Shown: positions 6,623-15,036, counted from the stretch's first letter. The stretch is DNA of 37,520 bases from IMCC26077 sp964561165 (GCA_964561165.1 CAZLOJ010000009.1:1-37520), one strand, 5' to 3'. Notes: generated by a model from the letters alone, not told the origin. Made by a program: numbers and translations.

Positions 6623-8347
6623 CTAGCGAATCGCGCGATTAATGGCAGAAACCACAGCTTTTAGCGAGGCGGTGGTGGTGTTTGGGTCGATTCCAACCCC
6701 CCACAGCACTACACCGTCGATGGCGCATTCCAGATAGGCAGCAGCACTTGCATCGCCACCTGCAGAGAGCGCATGCTCGTAATAGTCGAGCACCTCTACC
6801 GAAATCCCATGGCTCTTCATCGCCGAACAGAATGCAGCAATTGGACCATTGCCACTTCCCTCGAGGGCGAACTCTTTGCCACGATCAGTAATAGTCGCAG
6901 CGAGCTTTACATCCTCACCAAGGGTTGAACTGGTTGCAAGTCCTTTGAGGCGAAACCGCCCCCATTTCTCTGCATCTGCGCTTTCAGTGGGAAGATACTC
7001 ATCTTCAAATACGCCCCACATCTCATCAGCAGTTACCTCGCCGCCTTGTTCGTCAGTCTTCGACTGGATGACTTGGCTAAATTCGATCTGCAACCGACGT
7101 GGTAGATCTAACGAATGCTCGTTCTTCATAATGTAGGCAACGCCACCTTTGCCTGACTGGCTATTGACTCGGATGACCGCTTCGTAGCTACGACCAATAT
7201 CCTTCGGATCGATAGGTAGATAAGGAACGGCCCAGACCATCTCATCAATGCTCTTGCCTGCGTTCTTCGCATCCCGATCGAGGTGTTCAAAACCTTTCTT
7301 GATTGCATCTTGGTGTGAACCAGAGAATGCCGTAAATACAAGGTCGCCGCCGTAAGGATGGCGTTCTGGTACTCGTAATTGATTGGCATACTCAACAGTT
7401 CGCCTGATCTCTGCGATATTTGAAAAGTCAATCATTGGATCAACCCCCTGACTTAAGAGGTTCAAACCAAGGGTCACGATGCAGACATTTCCGGTGCGCT
7501 CGCCATTTCCAAAAAGGGTACCTTCAATGCGATCTGCACCTGCCATATAGCCAAGTTCGGCTGCAGCAACCCCAGTACCGCGATCGTTATGCGGGTGCAG
7601 GCTCAATACAACGCTGTCGCGATAGGCGAGATTACGTGACATCCATTCGATGGAATCTGCATAAATATTTGGAGTTGCCATCTCGACTGTCGCAGGCAGG
7701 TTAATGATGGTCTTCCACGACGGCGTTGGCTTCCAAATATCATTGACCGCATCGCATACTTCAAGCGCGTATTCGAGTTCGGTTCCCGTGTATGACTCTG
7801 GTGAATACTCAAACGAAACGTTGGTTCCCTTAACGGTGTCAATCAGCTGCAAGCAATACTCAGCACCATCTGTAGCGATTTTCTTGATTCCCGCTTTATC
7901 TTGGCCAAAAACTACACGTCGTTGCAACGTCGAAGTAGAGTTGTATAGGTGCACTACTGCGTGCTTTGCACCCTTGATTGATTCAAATGTTCTGTCAATT
8001 AGGTGGGTGCGGGCTTGGGTAAGTACTTGGATTACTACATCATCAGGAATCAAATCCTCTTCGATGATTTTGCGGACAAAATCAAAATCAGTTTGGCTTG
8101 CACTTGGAAAGCCCACTTCAATCTCTTTGTATCCCATTTCAACAAGAAGTTTGAACATCGCCAACTTACGCGGCGGATCCATTGGATCGATGAGCGCTTG
8201 ATTGCCATCGCGAAGATCAACAGAACACCACTGCGGCGCCTTAGTTATTAACTTATTTGGCCAGGTTCGATCTGGAAGATCGATCGGCATGAATGGTTGG
8301 TAGCGATGGATTGGTGAATTGCTGGGTTGTTGCTTTGGAAAGTTCAT
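6623..8347 (-). CDS. leuA: 2-isopropylmalate synthase
   Basis: This 574-aa enzyme catalyses the first committed step of leucine synthesis, acetyl-CoA plus 2-oxoisovalerate to 2-isopropylmalate. The DRE-TIM barrel shows the metal-binding start CSVDLRDGNQALIDPM, the SLHPHNDRGTGVAAAELGY motif and GTLFGNGERTGN. The long C-terminal part is the LeuA dimer domain that mediates leucine feedback inhibition. The size fits the actinobacterial/yeast-type LeuA. Start ATG at 8347 is preceded by AGGAG at good spacing. A leader peptide gene with Leu codons and a strong hairpin lie upstream, so expression is probably controlled by leucine through translation-dependent attenuation. Confidence 0.97.
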   Translation of the reverse strand: MNFPKQQPSNSPIHRYQPFMPIDLPDRTWPNKLITKAPQWCSVDLRDGNQALIDPMDPPRKLAMFKLLVEMGYKEIEVGFPSASQTDFDFVRKIIEEDLIPDDVVIQVLTQARTHLIDRTFESIKGAKHAVVHLYNSTSTLQRRVVFGQDKAGIKKIATDGAEYCLQLIDTVKGTNVSFEYSPESYTGTELEYALEVCDAVNDIWKPTPSWKTIINLPATVEMATPNIYADSIEWMSRNLAYRDSVVLSLHPHNDRGTGVAAAELGYMAGADRIEGTLFGNGERTGNVCIVTLGLNLLSQGVDPMIDFSNIAEIRRTVEYANQLRVPERHPYGGDLVFTAFSGSHQDAIKKGFEHLDRDAKNAGKSIDEMVWAVPYLPIDPKDIGRSYEAVIRVNSQSGKGGVAYIMKNEHSLDLPRRLQIEFSQVIQSKTDEQGGEVTADEMWGVFEDEYLPTESADAEKWGRFRLKGLATSSTLGEDVKLAATITDRGKEFALEGSGNGPIAAFCSAMKSHGISVEVLDYYEHALSAGGDASAAAYLECAIDGVVLWGVGIDPNTTTASLKAVVSAINRAIR

Positions 8348-8415
8348 CTTCTGCTCCTAAAAGTCGATAACTCTGAAAATCGAAGTTGGCTGGGAATTGC
8401 CGGCACGACCTTTAC

Positions 8416-8452
8416 CCGCGAGAGGGGCTCCGGCTAGTTGGCCCCTTCGCGG
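8416..8452 (-). promoter_or_regulatory. Attenuator-type hairpin in the leuA leader
   Basis: Arms CCGCGAAGGGGC (8452 down to 8441) and GCCCCTCTCGCGG (8428 down to 8416) pair over 12 bp with a single bulged base. The upstream arm overlaps codons 13-16 of the leader peptide and the loop contains its stop codon. A ribosome stalled at the Leu codons or at the stop would therefore change folding. No U-run follows, so the output may be translational or Rho-dependent rather than intrinsic termination. Confidence 0.75.
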
Positions 8453-8487
8453 CAGCTAAGGAGGAGGCTGCCTAGCGCGATGAACAT
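8434..8487 (-). CDS. leuA leader peptide (17 aa, Leu-rich)
   Basis: A short ORF starting with ATG at 8487 encodes MFIALGSLLLSCREGAN and ends in TAG. It has Leu codon CTA followed by three consecutive Leu codons CTC CTC CTT. It lies 86 nt upstream of leuA and runs into the arm of a strong hairpin. This is the expected layout of ribosome-mediated attenuation: low charged tRNA-Leu stalls the ribosome on the Leu run and changes the hairpin downstream. The ATG is 6 nt after TACCCT, so the leader peptide itself is probably read from a leaderless transcript. The ORF is too short for ordinary gene finding; recognition rests on Leu content, position and hairpin. Confidence 0.85.
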   Translation of the reverse strand: MFIALGSLLLSCREGAN

Positions 8488-8493
8488 GGCAAA

Positions 8494-8499
8494 AGGGTA
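8494..8499 (-). promoter_or_regulatory. -10 element of the leuA leader transcript
   Basis: TACCCT lies exactly 6 nt before the leader-peptide ATG. A weak -35 candidate, TTGCCC, lies 18 nt upstream at the end of the hemolysin-III-like gene. Confidence 0.65.
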
Positions 8500-8512
8500 C
8501 TACTGAACCCTT

Positions 8513-9172
8513 CTAGTGGGCAAAAACGACCAATATTGCAGCCACCAGATGGGCAAGGAACGCGCCCGCAGTGAAGGAATGAAAGAGCTCATGAAAACCA
8601 AACCACGTTGGTGAGAAGTTCGGTCGTTTCGTGGCGTAGATGATCGCGCCTGATGAATAGAGCACGCCGCCCAAAAGAATGAGCAAGAAAACTAGCACGC
8701 CACCACTTTCAAGAAACTCAGGCAGGTAAGCAACTGCTGCCCAACCAAGGGCAATGTATGCGATGACATAAAGCCAACGAGGTGCAGTTAGCCATGCGAT
8801 GCGTAAAACAGCTGTGATGATTGCGCCGCTCCAGACTGCGCTAAGCAAAATCTTTGCTTGCGACGAGTCAAGAAGAAAAATCGCAAAGGGTGTATATGTA
8901 CCAGCAATCAAAATAGGAATATTCGCATGATCAATCCGTCGCCACACAGCTTTGTACTTCTTGCTCCAACCAACGCGATGATAGAGCGCACTGCAGGTGA
9001 AAAGCGTGACAGCAGTGATGGTGAAAACTCCGAGCGTGATTCGACCGGAGAGCTCTGATGCCAATGTAATTAACACGATGCCAACCACGAGCGAAAGTGG
9101 CGACATCACTAAGTGGACGATGCCCCGAAGTTTTGGGATTCCCAACCCACCAGAATTCCCGCGCGCTTTCAT
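8513..9172 (-). CDS. Hemolysin III / PAQR-family membrane protein
   Basis: The 219-aa protein has about seven hydrophobic segments. PAQR motifs are visible: the SALYHRVGW region after the second helix, HANIPILIAGTYTPFAIF, and the C-terminal GFHELFHSFTAGAFLAHLVA with two conserved His. Bacterial members (YqfA/HlyIII) are often called hemolysins, but the family includes metal-site hydrolases and membrane-lipid homeostasis factors, and the biological role is not established. ATG at 9172 stands 6 nt after TACTTT with no ribosome binding site. The stop lies just upstream of the leuA leader promoter. Confidence 0.88.
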   Translation of the reverse strand: MKARGNSGGLGIPKLRGIVHLVMSPLSLVVGIVLITLASELSGRITLGVFTITAVTLFTCSALYHRVGWSKKYKAVWRRIDHANIPILIAGTYTPFAIFLLDSSQAKILLSAVWSGAIITAVLRIAWLTAPRWLYVIAYIALGWAAVAYLPEFLESGGVLVFLLILLGGVLYSSGAIIYATKRPNFSPTWFGFHELFHSFTAGAFLAHLVAAILVVFAH

Positions 9173-9178
9173 ACGATG

Positions 9179-9184
9179 AAAGTA
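9179..9184 (-). promoter_or_regulatory. Leaderless -10 (TACTTT) for the hemolysin-III-like gene
   Basis: TACTTT, 6 nt, ATG. No Shine-Dalgarno sequence is present and the spacing equals that of the other leaderless starts. Confidence 0.6.
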
Positions 9185-9204
9185 CCAGGAAGAACCCTAA
9201 TTAA

Positions 9205-10542
9205 TCAGAGCGTTGGCAGATAGCGGTCAATCTCGTACATGCTCACTTGGCGCTCATATTCAGCCCATTCAGCGCGCTTGTTGAGGAGCACATACTCAAA
9301 TACATGCTCGCCAAGCGTTTGTCGGACTAATGAGCTAGCCGACATTGCGGTGATTGCTTCATTCAAATCGCGAGGTAACGGTGCGAATCCTGCGGCGAGC
9401 GCAGCCTCACGTTCGTGCAGATCAATTTGCGGTGCATCGGGAAGCTCGTATCCTGCCTCAATACCCTGCAACCCTGCTGCCAAAATGACAGCGAAAGCCA
9501 GATACGGATTACACGCTGAATCTGGCGAGCGCAATTCAATCCGCGTGGAATTGGGCTTATTCGGCTTGTACATCGGAATTCGAACGAGCGAGTTGCGATT
9601 GTGCGGACCCCACGAGATAAAAGCTGGCGCTTCACCGCCGCCATGGATACGTTTATACGAGTTAACCCATTGATTAGTGATTGCGCTGTACTCCGGCGCA
9701 TGCTTTAACAACCCTGCGATAAATGATCGACCAGTCTTTGACAATTGCAATGGTGCGCCCTCTTCATAGAACGCATTCTTTTCGCCATCAAAGAGCGATA
9801 AATGGGTGTGCATGCCAGAGCCTGGATGTTCAGTGAATGGCTTGGGCATGAATGAGGCGTAGAAGCCCTGGTCGAGCGCAACCTCTTTCACGACCATCTT
9901 GAAGGTCATGATGTTATCGGCAGTGCTTAGCGCATCAGCATCACGTAAATCGATCTCTTGTTGTCCGGGGGCGCCTTCATGGTGGCTGAACTCGACGCTG
10001 ATTCCCATCGCTTCAAGCATCGTGATTGCTTGCCGGCGGAAATCATTTCCCACGACACTTGGCGTGTGATCGAAATATCCCCCTGAATCAACGGGAATGG
10101 GTTGGACGCCTTTTTCCGGTTGGTTCTTGAAGAGAAAGAATTCAATCTCCGGATGGGTATAGAAGGTGTATCCCTTATCAGCAGCGCGTTGGAGTACGCG
10201 CTTTAATACATGACGCGGATCTGCAGGTGATGGTGATCCATCCGGAAGGGTGATGTCGCAGAACATGCGTGCAGCTCCCGGAGATTGAGTGCGCCATGGC
10301 AAGATGGAGAAGGTATTGGGATCTGGTCGCACCAACATGTCAGATTCATGGACGCGCGCAAAACCTTGAATTGCCGAGCCATCGAAACCAATACCCTCAT
10401 CGAATGCGCTCTCAAGCTCAGCGGGCGCAACTGCTACTGATTTAAGTGTGCCCAACACATCAGTGAACCAGAGGCGCACAAAGCGCACGCCGCGTTCCTC
10501 TAACGTTCGAAGGACGAACTCTTGTTGTTTCTGCGTACTCAT
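9205..10542 (-). CDS. glnA2: Glutamine synthetase family protein, GlnA2-like
   Basis: This 445-aa protein is class I glutamine synthetase in fold. It shows FVRLWFTDVLGTLKSVA and GFDGSAIQGFARVHESDM in the beta-grasp domain, the metal Glu segment HPEIEFFLF, VNSYKRIHGGGEAPAFISWG, and TRIELRSPDSACNPYLAFA near the active site. The C-terminal region lacks the NLYDLP-type adenylylation Tyr and reads AGFAPLPRDLNEAI instead, as in actinobacterial GlnA2. It may make glutamine or, as reported for some Streptomyces GlnA2/GlnA3 proteins, gamma-glutamylate polyamines. I chose ATG at 10542 (MSTQKQQEFVLRTLEE) from family N-termini; in-frame ATGs at 10551 and 10554 are possible. It follows nadE by a gap of about 50 nt, probably in one operon. 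Confidence 0.88.
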   Translation of the reverse strand: MSTQKQQEFVLRTLEERGVRFVRLWFTDVLGTLKSVAVAPAELESAFDEGIGFDGSAIQGFARVHESDMLVRPDPNTFSILPWRTQSPGAARMFCDITLPDGSPSPADPRHVLKRVLQRAADKGYTFYTHPEIEFFLFKNQPEKGVQPIPVDSGGYFDHTPSVVGNDFRRQAITMLEAMGISVEFSHHEGAPGQQEIDLRDADALSTADNIMTFKMVVKEVALDQGFYASFMPKPFTEHPGSGMHTHLSLFDGEKNAFYEEGAPLQLSKTGRSFIAGLLKHAPEYSAITNQWVNSYKRIHGGGEAPAFISWGPHNRNSLVRIPMYKPNKPNSTRIELRSPDSACNPYLAFAVILAAGLQGIEAGYELPDAPQIDLHEREAALAAGFAPLPRDLNEAITAMSASSLVRQTLGEHVFEYVLLNKRAEWAEYERQVSMYEIDRYLPTL

Positions 10543-10595
10543 GGCCCACATCATCCACCGTCAAAGTTTCCGGGACGTTAACTGCTGGGGGTGGC

Positions 10596-12323
10596 TTAGG
10601 GAGCCCATTTCGAGATGATGGGAAGCCTGCGATCCTTGCCGAAATTACGGGCAGAGACCTTGGTTCCCGGCGGATATTGCCGCCTCTTATACTCCGCGCG
10701 GTCGACCATCCGCATTATTCGGCTCACCAATGGCGCATCAAAACCGGCAGCGACAATTTCGGCAAAGCCCTGATCCAAGGTGACATAGCGGTGCAGGATT
10801 CGATCCAGAAGCGGGTAATCCGGAAGTGAGTCGGTATCGCGCTGGCCTGGACGAAGTTCCGCACTTGGCTCTTTAGCAATGGAGTTTTCTGGAATTGGCG
10901 GCACCTCACCACGTGAGCGCGCCAGATCATTGCGCCACTTTGCTAACTCCCACACTGCGCTCTTCCATAAATCTTTGATGGGCGCATAACCACCTACTGC
11001 ATCACCGTAAATAGTCGAATAGCCAACAGCTAATTCACTCTTATTGCCCGTTGCGAGAACTAAGTGCCCCTCTTGATTGGAAATTCCCATCAACGTCGTT
11101 CCCCGCACGCGCGCTTGCAAGTTCTCTTCTGCTACTCCAGTAAAACCTAATTTCATCAAATAGGAAGCGACCATAGGTTCAATCTCCACCACTCGATAGT
11201 TCACACCTGTTCGCGCAGCGAGCTCTGCGGCATCACTCAAAGAATGGCTCGATGAGTATTTACTCGGCATGCCAACGCCAAAGACTCGCTCTGCACCAAG
11301 CGCATCAACGGCAATTGCAGCAACAAGTGCAGAATCGATGCCACCTGAAAGACCAAGAAGTACCGAAGGGAATCCGCCTTTTGTCACGTAGTCGCGCAAT
11401 CCGGTTACTAGCGCAGACCAAAGCTCACCGCCTCGATCCAGCGCCGGTGCCACTCGTGGGGCCATCATCGGATACGACGCAAGTTCGCTATCTGTAATCA
11501 CCACATCAGGGACTGAAGTACGTAACGCTCCTTGAACGTCGACCAACATCGTTCCCTCGTGGAATTGCGGCGCTCGCGCCAAGATCTCACCTTGCGAGTT
11601 TGCAATCAGCGAATCTCCATCAAAGACCAGCTCATCTTGTCCGCCCACCATATTCACATACGCAACGGGTGCAGATATTTCGCGCGCCCTGCGCGAGATC
11701 AGCGCTTCACGCGTGTCATCTTTATCGCTTTCAAAAGGAGAGCCGTTGATGACCAATAGCAATCCAGGATTTCGAGCGGCAATTTCGGGCATTACTCCCC
11801 CGTCTTGCCAGATGTCTTCGCAGATTGCTAGAGCGATATCTATTCCATGTAGTCGAATAACTAATGTGCCATTACCAGGCACGAAATTTCGAAACTCATC
11901 GAAGACGCCGTAGTTAGGTAGATGGCGCTTGACATATTTGGCAACAATCTTTCCTTGATGAATCACAGCGAGCGCGTTCTCGGGAGCGCCGACAGGTACA
12001 CCCAGTTGCAGATGCGAATTCTGGTGCTCGCTCTGATCGAGATAACCCATGACAACAACAACATTGCCCATTTGAGCTTCCGCTAAATCTTGAGCAAGTT
12101 TCTCTAACGCGGCCCGGCTTGCGATTCGAAAGTCACCGCGAAGTGCAAGATCCTCGACGGGATAACCAGTCACCATCATCTCTGGTAATGCAACAAGATG
12201 GGCGCCATCGCGCCATGCGCTTGCGATTGCCGCAAATGCGCGCTGGCAATTCCCATTGATATCCCCGACTACGGGGTTTAGTTGCGCCAAGGCCAACCGG
12301 AGCGGGCCTTTCTCTCCTGCCAT
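10596..12323 (-). CDS. nadE: Glutamine-dependent NAD+ synthetase
   Basis: This 575-aa two-domain enzyme converts deamido-NAD+ to NAD+ using ammonia from glutamine. The N-terminal nitrilase-type glutaminase domain shows the Glu of ALPEMMVTGYP, the Lys region VKRHLPNYGVFDEFRNF and the nucleophile Cys in ALAICEDIWQDGG. The C-terminal synthetase domain shows the ATP pyrophosphatase loop LLGLSGGIDSALVA and GTTLMGISNQEGHLVLATGNKSE. Start ATG at 12323 is 6 nt after TAGGCT, without a ribosome binding site. It heads a unit with glnA2 and is divergent from panB. Confidence 0.96.
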   Translation of the reverse strand: MAGEKGPLRLALAQLNPVVGDINGNCQRAFAAIASAWRDGAHLVALPEMMVTGYPVEDLALRGDFRIASRAALEKLAQDLAEAQMGNVVVVMGYLDQSEHQNSHLQLGVPVGAPENALAVIHQGKIVAKYVKRHLPNYGVFDEFRNFVPGNGTLVIRLHGIDIALAICEDIWQDGGVMPEIAARNPGLLLVINGSPFESDKDDTREALISRRAREISAPVAYVNMVGGQDELVFDGDSLIANSQGEILARAPQFHEGTMLVDVQGALRTSVPDVVITDSELASYPMMAPRVAPALDRGGELWSALVTGLRDYVTKGGFPSVLLGLSGGIDSALVAAIAVDALGAERVFGVGMPSKYSSSHSLSDAAELAARTGVNYRVVEIEPMVASYLMKLGFTGVAEENLQARVRGTTLMGISNQEGHLVLATGNKSELAVGYSTIYGDAVGGYAPIKDLWKSAVWELAKWRNDLARSRGEVPPIPENSIAKEPSAELRPGQRDTDSLPDYPLLDRILHRYVTLDQGFAEIVAAGFDAPLVSRIMRMVDRAEYKRRQYPPGTKVSARNFGKDRRLPIISKWAP

Positions 12324-12329
12324 AGGGCG

Positions 12330-12335
12330 AGCCTA
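12330..12335 (-). promoter_or_regulatory. Leaderless -10 (TAGGCT) for nadE
   Basis: TAGGCT, 6 nt, ATG. No Shine-Dalgarno sequence. Confidence 0.6.
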
Positions 12336-12416
12336 TCCTTTTAGAAAGCCAGTAGGCTTCTCGATGAGCACAGGGACCAAACGTTCGCTTTGGCCTTGAG
12401 GCGCAAGGGGTTAGAG

Positions 12417-13253
12417 ATGGAAAAAGCGACATCACCTGTCGCGCTGTATGGCGGCGCATTTCACCGTCGGATTACGGTGCGCGATATCCAACGAGCAAAA
12501 TCGGTCGAGCGTTGGCCAATGCTCACCGCATACGAGCAGTACACCGCAGGTATCTTCGATCAATGCGGGATTCCAGTCCTTTTGGTCGGAGATAGCGCCG
12601 CGAGCAATTTTCTCGGGTACGAGAACACCATTCCGGTGACCGTTGGTGAGTTAATTCCATTAGCCCGCGCAGTGGTGCGCAGCACTGAGCGCGCAATGAT
12701 CATTGCAGATCTGCCATTTGGTTCCTACGAGAGCTCTCCCGAGCAAGCGCTCGCGACTGCAGTTCGATTCATGAAAGAAAGCGGCGTGCAGGGTGTGAAG
12801 CTCGAAGGGGGCGAACGGGTACTACCTCATATTCGCACTTTGGTTGCTGCTGGAATTCCCGTGATGGGTCATATCGGATTGACGCCGCAATCGCTCCACA
12901 CATTAGGCGGTTATCGCGTTCAGGGGCGAGGTGAAGCAGGCGCCCAACTCATCGAGAGCGCGCTCGCCGTTCAAGAGGCCGGCGCGTTTGCGCTTGTTTT
13001 GGAATTGATTCCCGCTGAACTAGCAACGCAGATCACTTCCACGATAACCATCCCTACAATCGGAATCGGCGCCGGTAACCAATGTGATGCGCAAGTGTTG
13101 GTGTGGAGCGACTTGATGGGATTGACCGAGAAGCCACCGAAGTTGGCAAAGGCGTATCGAAACTTGCGCGCAGAAATCACTGCCGGAGTGCAAGAGTGGG
13201 CGCGCGATGTAGCAAGTGGTGCCTTTCCCAGCGAGGCAGAAAGCTTCCATTGA
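12417..13253 (+). CDS. panB: 3-methyl-2-oxobutanoate hydroxymethyltransferase (ketopantoate hydroxymethyltransferase)
   Basis: This 278-aa enzyme transfers a hydroxymethyl group from methylene-tetrahydrofolate to 2-oxoisovalerate, the first step of pantothenate and CoA synthesis. Motifs are MLTAYEQYTAGIFDQCGI, LLVGDSAASNFLGYENTIPVT with the metal Asp, IIADLPFGSYESSPEQA with the second Asp, VKLEGG, and the HIGLTPQ segment. The C-terminus carries TIGIGAGNQCDAQVLVWSDLMG. I chose ATG at 12417 because AAGGGG lies 7 nt upstream; a TTG in the same frame at 12390 would add nine residues without support. It is divergent from nadE. The VGDSAASNF segment departs from the VGDSLGMVV form common in other bacteria. 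Confidence 0.95.
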   Translation: MEKATSPVALYGGAFHRRITVRDIQRAKSVERWPMLTAYEQYTAGIFDQCGIPVLLVGDSAASNFLGYENTIPVTVGELIPLARAVVRSTERAMIIADLPFGSYESSPEQALATAVRFMKESGVQGVKLEGGERVLPHIRTLVAAGIPVMGHIGLTPQSLHTLGGYRVQGRGEAGAQLIESALAVQEAGAFALVLELIPAELATQITSTITIPTIGIGAGNQCDAQVLVWSDLMGLTEKPPKLAKAYRNLRAEITAGVQEWARDVASGAFPSEAESFH

Positions 13254-13290
13254 TTCGATAAATCGTGCCGGCGCGCTATTTCCAGGGATA

Positions 13291-13296
13291 TAGAGT
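13291..13296 (+). promoter_or_regulatory. Possible -10 (TAGAGT) of the MFS gene
   Basis: TATAGAGT precedes the ATG at 13306, with 9 nt between hexamer and start. No Shine-Dalgarno sequence is visible, so a leaderless or near-leaderless transcript is likely. Confidence 0.4.
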
Positions 13297-13305
13297 GTCC
13301 TTCCT

Positions 13306-14598
13306 ATGTGGACCAAGATTCGTGCCCAACTAGCCGCTTCAGCGATAGATATCTCGCTCCTTCGCAACAACAAAAATCTCGCAATACTCTTTTACTCAGG
13401 GCTGATCTCTCGCCTGGGCTCGATGATCACTTACGTCGCCCTTCCCTTTCAGGTGAAGGAGTTAACCAACTCCTACTTAGCGGTGGGGCTCATGGGCGCG
13501 GCCGAGTTGATCCCCCTGATCATTTTTGGTCTCTACGGTGGCGTGCTTGCCGATGCCCTCGACCGAAAGAAGTTGATCTTTATCGGGGAGGCCTCAGCTC
13601 TCTTCCTCTCTGTCGTTCTCCTTATTAATAGTCAACTAGCCAACCCACAGCTCTGGCTGCTCTACTTCGTTGCCGCTGCCTTCTCTGCTGTCAATGGGAT
13701 CACTAGCCCCAGCTATAACGCGGTCATCCCCCAAATTGTTTCCCATGATGATCTTCCAAAAGCCAGTGCCCTCATGGGTCTGCGCTGGCAAGTTGCCGTA
13801 ATCACCGGACCTGCCGCCGGAGGTTTCATCATCTCGTACTGGGGAGTGGGAACTGGTTACCTCTTCGATGTCATCACCTATTGCATCTCGCTGCTTCTGC
13901 TCTTCCAGCTGGGAACGCTCGCGCGCGGCGCAAAACGGACACCTCCTTCGGTAAGCGCGCTGGTCGATGGGATGCGTTATGCGGTGAAGCGACAAGATCT
14001 GATGGGCACCTATCTCATCGACTTGGCGGCGATGTTCTTCGCAATGCCCACCGCGCTCTTTCCCTTCTGGGCAGAATCACTCGGTGCGCCATCAGCACTT
14101 GGACTTTTATATTCGGCGGGAACTGTTGGCGCTCTCCTAGTCACTCTTACTAGCGGTTGGACCTTGCGCATTTATAATCACGGAAAAGCCATTATTTATT
14201 CGGCTTTAGCGTGGGGTTTGGCGATTGCGCTCGCCGGCTTAATCGACTCAGTTCCTTGGGTTCTACTCTGCCTCATGGTCGCAGGTGGCGCAGACCATGT
14301 CAGCGTTATCTTCCGGTCGACAATTTGGAATCAAACTATTCCGCAAGAACTTCGTGGCCGACTTGCCGGTATAGAAGTTCTCTCCTACACCGTCGGTCCT
14401 ATTGGAGGTCAGCTTCGCGCCGGTGGAATGGCAGCGATTACCGGGTTGCGCGGGGCAATTGTCGGTGGCGGTCTGCTCTGCGTCGTCGCAGTGGGAGTTA
14501 CCTCTGCTTTCCTTCCAAAATTTCGTAAGTACGACAGCAGAACTGATGAATATGCCCTCCATGAACGGAAAGTTCGGGGCAATTCTGATGAGGCATAA
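13306..14598 (+). CDS. MFS transporter, EntS-like (MFS_3) family
   Basis: This 430-aa protein has about 12 hydrophobic segments. The conserved MFS loop after helix 2 reads GGVLADALDRKK, with further family features SPSYNAVIPQIVSHDDLPKA after helix 4 and NQTIPQELRGRLAGIEVLSY in the second half. The MFS_3 group includes the enterobactin exporter EntS and many uncharacterised drug or metabolite exporters. No substrate can be assigned, and neighbours (panB before, histone-like after) give no clear hint. Location: cytoplasmic membrane. Confidence 0.85.
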   Translation: MWTKIRAQLAASAIDISLLRNNKNLAILFYSGLISRLGSMITYVALPFQVKELTNSYLAVGLMGAAELIPLIIFGLYGGVLADALDRKKLIFIGEASALFLSVVLLINSQLANPQLWLLYFVAAAFSAVNGITSPSYNAVIPQIVSHDDLPKASALMGLRWQVAVITGPAAGGFIISYWGVGTGYLFDVITYCISLLLLFQLGTLARGAKRTPPSVSALVDGMRYAVKRQDLMGTYLIDLAAMFFAMPTALFPFWAESLGAPSALGLLYSAGTVGALLVTLTSGWTLRIYNHGKAIIYSALAWGLAIALAGLIDSVPWVLLCLMVAGGADHVSVIFRSTIWNQTIPQELRGRLAGIEVLSYTVGPIGGQLRAGGMAAITGLRGAIVGGGLLCVVAVGVTSAFLPKFRKYDSRTDEYALHERKVRGNSDEA

Positions 14599-14690
14599 AA
14601 GTTGGAAAAAAATACTGTGCGACACGACACAAAAATTTGCCTCTAAATGCTGGAACTTCATCCAAATATAAGGAACGATTCTCTGTAACA

Positions 14691-14711
14691 GGTCCGGTGA
14701 CGGATCGGACC
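14691..14711 (+). other. Small hairpin in the leader of the histone-like gene
   Basis: GGTCCG (14691-14696) pairs with CGGACC (14706-14711) around a 9-nt loop, flanked by CAG and CTG that can extend it past a bulge. It ends about 20 nt before the start codon. The 132-nt gap between the MFS gene and the histone-like gene also contains an AT-rich TATAAGG stretch near 14668 that could be a promoter. Function unproven. Confidence 0.4.
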
Positions 14712-14730
14712 CTGCTGACAGGAGAAATAC

Positions 14731-15036
14731 GTGGCTGCAGCCAAGAAGAAAGCAACAAAGCGCACCGCAAAGAAGGCAGCTCCAAAGCGTCGCAAGAAGG
14801 CCGCTGCAAAGAAGGCAGCTCCAAAGCGTCGTAAGAAAGCCGCTGCAAAGAAGGCAGCTCCAAAGCGCCGCAAGAAAGCTGCAAAGAAGGCAGCTCCAAA
14901 GCGTCGTAAGAAGGCAGCAAAGAAGGCAGCTCCAAAGCGTCGTAAGAAAGCCGCTAAGAAGCCAGCCGCTGCCGCAGCTGGTGCAGCAAAGCCAAAGCGT
15001 CGCCGTCGTAAGAAGGCCGCTAAGAAAGCAGCATAA
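14731..15036 (+). CDS. Histone H1-like Ala/Lys/Arg-rich DNA-binding protein
   Basis: This 101-aa protein consists almost only of Ala, Lys, Arg and Pro, with no acidic or aromatic residue. Five copies of AAPKRRKKAA have Pro at residues 18, 31, 44, 56 and 68 (periods 13, 13, 12, 12), followed by a P/A-rich hinge and a final KRRRRKKAAKKAA. It resembles the C-terminal tail of eukaryotic H1 and of mycobacterial HupB but has no HU fold, so it is a free tail-like nucleoid protein. It probably coats or bridges DNA (or RNA) in the cytoplasm. The GTG start at 14731 has AGGAG about 8 nt upstream, and a strong hairpin follows, so this looks like a single-gene, probably highly expressed unit. Repeat number is likely unstable. 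Confidence 0.85.
   Translation: MAAAKKKATKRTAKKAAPKRRKKAAAKKAAPKRRKKAAAKKAAPKRRKKAAKKAAPKRRKKAAKKAAPKRRKKAAKKPAAAAAGAAKPKRRRRKKAAKKAA
14767..14970 (+). repeat. Tandem 36/39-nt repeats inside the histone-like gene
   Basis: Five imperfect copies of a unit containing AAGGCAGCTCCAAAGCG, each encoding the AAPKRRKKAA module. Copies differ mainly at third codon positions, for example CGTCGT, CGTCGC and CGCCGC. They are therefore recent or gene-conversion-homogenised but not identical. Confidence 0.75.

Noticed and set aside
14731..15036. CRISPR-like spaced repeats
   Set aside because: The periodic DNA repeats are coding modules with variable third positions, no unique spacers and no cas genes.
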